NCBI GenBank assembly: GCA_964637875.1
Contig: CAZWXK010000004.1
Location: 1 to 64,000, forward strand
Source: UBA5972 sp964637875
GTDB lineage: Bacteria; Pseudomonadota; Alphaproteobacteria; Rhodobacterales; Rhodobacteraceae
DNA length: 64,000 nucleotides
Direction: 5' to 3'
Position numbers and translations under genes: made by a program. Each line of letters begins with the position of its first letter. Position 1 is the first letter of the stretch. The notes under the pieces are model-generated. The model ran no database searches. It was not told the origin of the DNA and saw only the letters and a list, made by a program, of their open reading frames with translations. Of the stretch, positions 58,691-64,000 are shown one piece after another.

Positions 58691-59727
58691 GTGTTGCGGT
58701 CGTGTTCGAGTCCGTGAACATCGTTTTCGGCGCCCATCCGGAATCGGCGTTGCCCCTCATGGACAGGGGGCAGAGCCGGGCCGAGGTCGAGGCCGCCACC
58801 GGGCAGGTTCTGGGTGTTCATGACTGTTCACTGACCGTGCAAGAGGGGGAAATCCTTGTCCTCATGGGGCTGTCGGGATCGGGCAAGTCCACGCTGCTGA
58901 GGGCGGTAAACGGATTGAATCGGGTCGTGCGCGGTCGTGTTCTGGTCAGCGATGGCGGTCAGATGGTCGATGTGACCCATGCCGATCGCGCCACATTGCG
59001 CGAAATGCGGTTGCGTCGCATCTCGATGGTGTTCCAGCAGTTCGGCCTGCTGCCCTGGCGCAGTGTGCGGGACAATATCGGACTTGGGCTCGAACTTGCG
59101 GGGGTCAGCGCCGCCGAACGCAAGGCCCGGGTGGATGGCCAGTTGCGCCTCGTGGGGCTGAGCGACTGGGCCGATCGCAAGGTGGCCGAGCTGTCAGGCG
59201 GCATGCAGCAGCGGGTCGGCCTGGCCCGTGCCTTCGCCACCGAGGCGCCGATCCTGTTGATGGACGAACCCTTTTCGGCGCTCGACCCCCTGATCCGCAC
59301 ACGCCTTCAGGACGAGCTGATCGAATTGCAGGAGCGGTTGCAGCGCACCATCATTTTCGTATCCCATGATCTGGACGAGGCGTTCAAGCTGGGCGACCGC
59401 ATTGCCATCATGGAGGGTGGGCGCATCGTGCAGTGCGGAACCCCGCGGGACATATTCTCGAACCCGGCCAATGATTATGTCGCCGATTTCGTGGCCCACA
59501 TGAACCCGTTGGGCGTCTTGCGGGCGCGCGACGTGATGGCGGATGCCGGGGACTCGGGTGACAGCGCGACCGACGAGGTCGTCATTGACGCCGATGCAAC
59601 CGTTCAGGCGGCAATGGAACAGATACAGACAGGCCATTCGGTGATCGGGGTAACGGACAAGGGTACGCGCATCGGGGTCATTACCCCGGCGTCGCTGATG
59701 GCGGGGCTTTCGCGTCCACGGCGCTGA
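58687..59727 (+). CDS. choV: Choline ABC transporter ATPase
   Basis: A 346-residue ATPase of the ProV/OpuAA group: Walker A GLSGSGKSTLLRAVNGL, Q-loop VFQQFGLLPWRSV, signature LSGGMQQRVG, Walker B ILLMDEPFSALDPL, and a C-terminal region (DATVQAAMEQIQTGHSVIGV) of CBS type. The 3' end overlaps the PLP enzyme on the other strand by 47 bases. Confidence 0.92.
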   Translation: MSVAVVFESVNIVFGAHPESALPLMDRGQSRAEVEAATGQVLGVHDCSLTVQEGEILVLMGLSGSGKSTLLRAVNGLNRVVRGRVLVSDGGQMVDVTHADRATLREMRLRRISMVFQQFGLLPWRSVRDNIGLGLELAGVSAAERKARVDGQLRLVGLSDWADRKVAELSGGMQQRVGLARAFATEAPILLMDEPFSALDPLIRTRLQDELIELQERLQRTIIFVSHDLDEAFKLGDRIAIMEGGRIVQCGTPRDIFSNPANDYVADFVAHMNPLGVLRARDVMADAGDSGDSATDEVVIDADATVQAAMEQIQTGHSVIGVTDKGTRIGVITPASLMAGLSRPRR

Positions 59728-61138
59728 GGGCGGATGCGATGGGCCGGTTGGCCATGATCTGGGGCGAGATACCCGAATCGCGCGCCAGCGCATCGACCGA
59801 ATCGATGATGAACCGGGCTGTTTCGTCACGCATCAGATAGCTGAAGTTCAGCCGGACCCAGCCGGGTTTGGCATCGTGATCGCCTGCCAGGACGCGCCGA
59901 CGCAGGCCCTCTGATGTTGCCCGGTCAACGCCCAGCAGGTGGTGACCATAAGGCCCGGCGCAGGAACATCCGCCCCGTGCCTGGATGCCATAGCGCGCGC
60001 TGAGTGTACGGGTAAAGGCCTTGTGATCGGCGATCTTTCCATCGGCACCGCGAACCAGAAAGGAAAAGATCGGCAGCCGGGCCGCGCCGGTTTCCACCCC
60101 CAGCAGGGTCATGCGCGGATTGCGGCTCCAGCGCTCGAGCGCCAGTTCGTTGAAATGTCTTTCGCGGGCCTCGATCCGTTCCTGACCGATGGCGTCCTTG
60201 ACCAGCATCACCAGCGCGGCGCGTATGTCGCCCAGGATGTTGGGTGTACCGGCCTCCTCTCGGTCTGCGAGGTTGTCGAGATAATCATGCCCCCAGGGCG
60301 AGACATAGGAGACCGACCCTCCGCCGGGCCAGGTGGGTCTGGTCGCCCGCACCGCGCTGTTGCGCAGGATCATCACGCCCGAGGCGCCGGGCCCGCCCGG
60401 GAACTTGTGCGCCGAGAAAACCACGGCGTCCTTTTCGGCGCCCGGTCCGCTGCCCTGCATGTCGATATTCAGATAGGGCGCGCCGGCGGCGTAATCCCAC
60501 ACCGCGAGCGCATCATGCGCTTTCAGAAGTCGCGTGACGGCATCGACATCGGTCAGGATACCGGAAACATTCGAGGCAGCCGAAAAGGCCCCGATCCTGA
60601 GGTCGAAATCACGATGGGCATGCAGCGCGGTTTCCAGTGCATCCATGTCGGGGCCCCCGCCGCTTGCCTCGGGGATGTTGATGATGGTGGCGCCGCTCTC
60701 GCGCCAGGGCAGGATATTCGAGTGGTGCTCGTAAGGACCAAGAAAGATCACCGCCCGCTGCACCTGTCGGACACCCAGAACGGATACCAGCCGGTTCAAT
60801 CCGGCAGTTGCGCCCGAACCGGCAAAGACGACGCTGCAGTTGTCGGCGGCATTGGTCAGCGCGGCGATGGTTGCGCGCGCCTGGTTGCGCAAGCCGGTCA
60901 CGAAGGCGCCACAATGGGATTCTTCGGTATGGGAATTGGCGTAGAAGGGCAGCACCTGTGTTGCGATGAAATCCTCGACCTGCCGCAGGGCGCGCCCGGA
61001 GGCGACATAATCGGCGTAAATCATGCGGACCGGCCCATTCTCGCCCGGGAAGGTCACGTTGTCGCCGATCAGGCCGTCCCTGATCGTGGCAAGGGGATCG
61101 GGTGAGTTCAGCGACTGGCGGAATTCGTCAAGCAGCAT
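59681..61138 (-). CDS. Aminotransferase class V-fold PLP enzyme (cysteine desulfurase-like)
   Basis: A 485-residue class V PLP enzyme: FLGPYEHHSNILPWRESGA, aspartate in AVWDYAAGAPY and the PLP lysine in SAHKFPGGPGASG (K245). A cysteine-bearing loop RGGCSCAGPYGHH lies where cysteine desulfurases place theirs, so desulfurase or selenocysteine-lyase type chemistry is possible, but the length and the extra loop differ from IscS/SufS. A divergent Lrp-type gene beside it suggests amino-acid-linked control. Confidence 0.78.
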   Translation of the reverse strand: MLLDEFRQSLNSPDPLATIRDGLIGDNVTFPGENGPVRMIYADYVASGRALRQVEDFIATQVLPFYANSHTEESHCGAFVTGLRNQARATIAALTNAADNCSVVFAGSGATAGLNRLVSVLGVRQVQRAVIFLGPYEHHSNILPWRESGATIINIPEASGGGPDMDALETALHAHRDFDLRIGAFSAASNVSGILTDVDAVTRLLKAHDALAVWDYAAGAPYLNIDMQGSGPGAEKDAVVFSAHKFPGGPGASGVMILRNSAVRATRPTWPGGGSVSYVSPWGHDYLDNLADREEAGTPNILGDIRAALVMLVKDAIGQERIEARERHFNELALERWSRNPRMTLLGVETGAARLPIFSFLVRGADGKIADHKAFTRTLSARYGIQARGGCSCAGPYGHHLLGVDRATSEGLRRRVLAGDHDAKPGWVRLNFSYLMRDETARFIIDSVDALARDSGISPQIMANRPIASALSAVDAKAPPSATPG

Positions 61139-61238
61139 CTGGCATTCTCCTGTATTTCAGGACAGAATCCACCTTATGACCCGTGAAATCACTACCTTTA
61201 TCATTGCATATTGGGGGTATCTGGTAGAAAATGATCGG

Positions 61239-61703
61239 ATGAAACATGGAAAAATAGATCAAACTGATCGTGCCCTTCTGGTGGCCTTGCAGCAGGACGC
61301 CGGGTTGTCGCAGCGCGCGCTTGCCGACATGGTGGGGCTGTCGCAGAATGCCTGCTGGCGGCGACTGCAGGCTCTGCACGCGCGCGGTATCATCACCGGG
61401 TCAGGTATCCGGCTGGATCGCGAAAAGCTGGAGCTGGGGCTGGTGGTCTTCGTGATGCTGCGCACCCGTCACCATTCAGCCGACTGGCTCAGGGCGTTTC
61501 GCCGTCATGTCACGACCATTCCCGAGGTCACGGATTTCTTTCGCATCGGTGGCGATTACGACTACATGTTGCGGGTCGTGACCCACGACATGGCCAGCTA
61601 CGATGCGGTGTATCAGCAGTTGATCTCGAAGGTCGAACTGGACTCGGTCACATCCTATTTCGCGATGGAATCGATCATCGAGCAGAGGCCGTTGTCGTTA
61701 TAG
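61239..61703 (+). CDS. Lrp/AsnC-family regulator
   Basis: A 154-residue Lrp-type regulator: helix-turn-helix at about 20-45 (GLSQRALADMVGLSQNACWR) and a RAM effector domain (FRIGGDYDYMLRVVTHDMAS). ATG 61239 gives the usual length; ATG 61176 would add 21 residues. It diverges from the PLP enzyme across about 100 bases and probably controls it. Confidence 0.86.
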   Translation: MKHGKIDQTDRALLVALQQDAGLSQRALADMVGLSQNACWRRLQALHARGIITGSGIRLDREKLELGLVVFVMLRTRHHSADWLRAFRRHVTTIPEVTDFFRIGGDYDYMLRVVTHDMASYDAVYQQLISKVELDSVTSYFAMESIIEQRPLSL

Positions 61704-61758
61704 CCCAAGCGGGTCGGGGGCTGCCAACCGTGTGCCCGCGTATTTTTTCAAAGAAGAA

Positions 61759-61779
61759 GACCGGTCATTCTTGCCGGTC
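61759..61779. terminator. Hairpin at the end of the response regulator gene
   Basis: GACCGG-TCATTCTTG-CCGGTC forms a 6-bp stem that begins inside the regulator's last codons. Read on the minus strand it is followed by TTCTTCTTTG and a T-containing stretch, so it may terminate the phosphorelay operon. The Lrp gene ends in this region from the other side. Confidence 0.45.
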
Positions 61780-63171
61780 GGCCTTTTTCCATGTTTCGAG
61801 CTTTCGATAGAGGGTCGAGGGGGCAACCTCGAGCACGCGCGCGGCGCGCGACACCGACCCGCCATTGCGGGCTATGGTTTCCTCGATCACGAGGCGTTCT
61901 ATCTCGGCCAGAGGGCGGCCGATCAGCCCATCCATTTCACGCTGCACGACCGGGTTGCCGGTTGCGCGGTTGCCGGGCGGCTGGTTCTTTCCGCTTTCGC
62001 CAAGATGGAGAATCTCCATCGGCAGCATGGTTGCGGTGATGGTTTTCCCTTCGTTCAGGACGACCACGTTACGCAACACGTTCAGAAGCTGGCGCACGTT
62101 TCCCGGCCAGCTGAGCCGGCGGAACAGGTTGCGCACATCATCATCGAGGCGCGAAAAGTTCTTGCCCTCTTCGGCGCTGAAGATCCGAAGCATCTCGTCG
62201 GCAATCTCGATGGCATCTTCGCCGCGTTCTCGCAGCGGTGGCAGATGGATCGGGACCACGTGAAGCCGATAGAACAGATCCTCGCGCAGACGTCCGCGGC
62301 GGACCTCTTCGTGGGGGTCGCGATTGGTGGCACATATGATGCGGACGTCTACCTTGCGCGGGGTGACGGCGCCAACCGGCTGAATCATCGAGGTCTGTAC
62401 AAAACGCAGCAGCTTGGTCTGCAGGTTCATGTCCATTTCGCAGATCTCGTCCAGAAACAGCGTGCCCCCGTCAGCGGCGCCAGCGGCGCCCAGCTTGTCG
62501 GCAATGGCGCCGGTGAACGAGCCCTTGAGATGACCAAAGACCTCGGATTCCAGCAGGTCCGAAGGGATTGCACCACAATTCAGCGGAACGAATGGCCCGC
62601 GCGCGCGCATCGAGGTTGCATGCACGGCCTGAGCGCAGACTTCCTTGCCGGTGCCGCTTTCGCCGGTGATGAAAACCGTCGCGGTCGAGCGGCTGATTGC
62701 GCTGATCTTGCGGTAGACCTCGCGCATCACTTGGGACGAGCCGATGAAACCGTGAAACCGTCCTGTCCCGTCCCCGTGGACCAGGGTGGGGGTGGCCTGG
62801 CCGAGGGTTTCGGCCTGGGCCGTTTCGATGACCGATATCAGGCGGGATTCGTCGAAAGGCTTGACCAGAAACTCGAAAGCACCCGCCCGCATGGCCGAGA
62901 CCGCCCGGTTGATCGAGCCATTTGCGGTAATCACGATGACCCTGAGATCGGGATCGATGGCAAGCATCTCCTGCATCAGTTCAAGGCCGTCCTGGTCGGG
63001 AAGGATCAGATCGAGCAGAATGATTCCGGGCGCGAATTCGCGAAATCGGGCCATGCCTTCGGCAGCGGTCGAGGCGCTGACCACCTCGTGGCCGGCCTTG
63101 CGCAGCACGGCCTCATAGACCATCTGCAATGAAGGCATGTCTTCGATCAGCAACAGCGGGGCGCGGGTCAT
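61765..63171 (-). CDS. Sigma-54-type AAA+ response regulator (NtrC/LuxO class)
   Basis: A 468-residue regulator: receiver domain with D54 (LLDLILPDQDG), AAA+ domain with Walker A GESGTGKEVCAQAVH, GSFTGA in place of GAFTGA, Walker B GGTLFLDEICEM, sensor RRLSWPGNVRQLLN, and a C-terminal Fis HTH (SVSRAARVLEVAPSTLYRKL). It would activate sigma-54 promoters, although the changed motif might weaken that contact. ATG 63171 overlaps the kinase stop (ATGA), so it is translated with it. Confidence 0.88.
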   Translation of the reverse strand: MTRAPLLLIEDMPSLQMVYEAVLRKAGHEVVSASTAAEGMARFREFAPGIILLDLILPDQDGLELMQEMLAIDPDLRVIVITANGSINRAVSAMRAGAFEFLVKPFDESRLISVIETAQAETLGQATPTLVHGDGTGRFHGFIGSSQVMREVYRKISAISRSTATVFITGESGTGKEVCAQAVHATSMRARGPFVPLNCGAIPSDLLESEVFGHLKGSFTGAIADKLGAAGAADGGTLFLDEICEMDMNLQTKLLRFVQTSMIQPVGAVTPRKVDVRIICATNRDPHEEVRRGRLREDLFYRLHVVPIHLPPLRERGEDAIEIADEMLRIFSAEEGKNFSRLDDDVRNLFRRLSWPGNVRQLLNVLRNVVVLNEGKTITATMLPMEILHLGESGKNQPPGNRATGNPVVQREMDGLIGRPLAEIERLVIEETIARNGGSVSRAARVLEVAPSTLYRKLETWKKADRQE

Positions 63172-64000
63172 CTGCGGCCCCCTCCGGGGGTGGTCTGGTA
63201 CCATCCGGGCGTGACGCGCAGGCTTTCGGCGTGGATGAATGATTGCAATGAATTCAGCCCGTCCAGGCAGACCGCACTGAGCGCGGCAACCTCATCGGGC
63301 GCCTTGCGCCGTGCTGCCGCATTCAGACGTTGCGCAACGTCCTGCAACCGGCGTGCCCCGATCGCCCCGGCCACCGAGATCAGTACATGGGTTCGTTCAC
63401 GGATAACGGCCATGTCTCCGGCATCCAGCCCTCGGCGCAGCCCCTGGGCGACGGCGGTTGCGTCAAGGCGGAGTTTTTCCAGAAGTTCGCCGCGTGCGGC
63501 CGGGCCGATGGTCTCGATCAGGTGGTCATAGACCACACGATCGACCACGCTGTCAGCGTCTGCCGCCACCCGCGCATCGCCCGAGATGGCAGTCGCCCGG
63601 TTGCGTTCCAGATGGTGGCGGATTTCGTTGCCAAATGCCGAAAGGCTGAGGATCGGCTTGGAAATGATCCCATCAGCGCCGGCGGCAAAGATGCGGTCGC
63701 GATGTTCGCGCATGACATAGGCCGTCAGAGCCACCAGCGGCATGTCGGCAAGAGGTGGCGGCGAGGCACGCAACGCGTGGATGAGTTCGAGCCCGTTCAT
63801 TCGAGGCATTTCGATATCGAGAAGGGCCAGGTCGAAATGGCCGGCGCGGGCCAGCGACAGGGCTTCGCGGCCATCGGCGGCAAGCACGAAATCGGCGCCC
63901 ATGGCCTCGATCATCTGGGCAACGACCATCTGATTGGTCAGGTTGTCCTCAGCCACCAGAATGCGCAGGCCGGTCAGGTCAGGCGGGGCCTCGATGACGG
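63168..64000 (-). CDS. Hybrid histidine kinase, C-terminal part (receiver + Hpt)
   Basis: About 276 residues are visible; the N-terminal sensor and kinase lie beyond the window. A receiver domain (ILVAEDNLTNQMVVAQMIEA; phospho-Asp in LDIEMPRMNG; ALTAYVM) is followed by a histidine phosphotransfer domain (RERTHVLISVAGAIGARRLQ), where the usual HxLKGSA reads HVLISVA. Overlap with the regulator below implies a kinase-receiver-Hpt to AAA+ regulator phosphorelay. Confidence 0.8.
   Translation of the reverse strand, partial: VIEAPPDLTGLRILVAEDNLTNQMVVAQMIEAMGADFVLAADGREALSLARAGHFDLALLDIEMPRMNGLELIHALRASPPPLADMPLVALTAYVMREHRDRIFAAGADGIISKPILSLSAFGNEIRHHLERNRATAISGDARVAADADSVVDRVVYDHLIETIGPAARGELLEKLRLDATAVAQGLRRGLDAGDMAVIRERTHVLISVAGAIGARRLQDVAQRLNAAARRKAPDEVAALSAVCLDGLNSLQSFIHAESLRVTPGWYQTTPGGGRR

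Overview
The window is GC-rich, tightly packed alphaproteobacterial DNA. The gene content points to Rhodobacterales (Roseobacter/Paracoccus relatives): a zur-znuCB/znuA locus, a GTTC-N7-GTTC LexA box, a membrane-anchored LuxR regulator, betI/betA with choXWV, and a Hyf-like membrane complex next to a small HTH gene. No rRNA, tRNA, CRISPR array or intact mobile element was seen. A 100-N assembly gap lies at 52270-52369.

Layout. 1-249: fused remnants of an IS3-type and an IS21-type insertion sequence. 389-7863: an HTH gene followed by hyfB-C-E-F-G-I, a hydrogenase-4-like complex whose large subunit lacks the usual Ni-Fe cysteine pairs. 7853-10962: zinc uptake (zur-znuC-znuB against znuA) with a Zur box between them. 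11024-16729: part of the phenylacetate pathway (paaZ against paaI-paaJ-paaK-tetR). 16846-21389: a two-TM ion channel, a Gly/His-rich membrane protein, a cyclopropane fatty acid synthase, an EamA exporter and a deiodinase-like thioredoxin-fold protein. 21478-24282: exopolysaccharide tyrosine autokinase and a NusG/RfaH paralogue. 24566-26259: glnK-amtB. 26542-30213: PBP1A and mlaA-mlaC. 30439-33500: type I secretion ATPase and membrane fusion protein.

33573-45280 is mostly housekeeping: RidA, GDPD, FemAB-like acyltransferase, PhhB, ferredoxin reductase, RsmD, RecQ, YaaA, a LexA-controlled lone imuB, LuxR, a Gly/Met-rich PepSY-like protein, GFA and RluA. 45350-52269 carries surface polysaccharide functions (rfbCBDA for dTDP-L-rhamnose, then two glycosyltransferases, one cut by the gap). 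52658-54121 is a PAS histidine kinase. 54166-59727 handles choline uptake and oxidation (betI-betA against choXWV). 59681-61703 is a PLP enzyme divergent from an Lrp-type regulator. 61765-64000 is an AAA+ sigma-54-type response regulator and the end of a hybrid kinase, together a phosphorelay.

The most interesting items are the Hyf-like complex without Ni-Fe ligands, the deiodinase-like protein, the Gly/His-rich single-TM protein, the SOS-controlled imuB without imuA or dnaE2 beside it, and the hairpin-rich spacer between betI and betA. All functional calls are made by eye from motifs and context.
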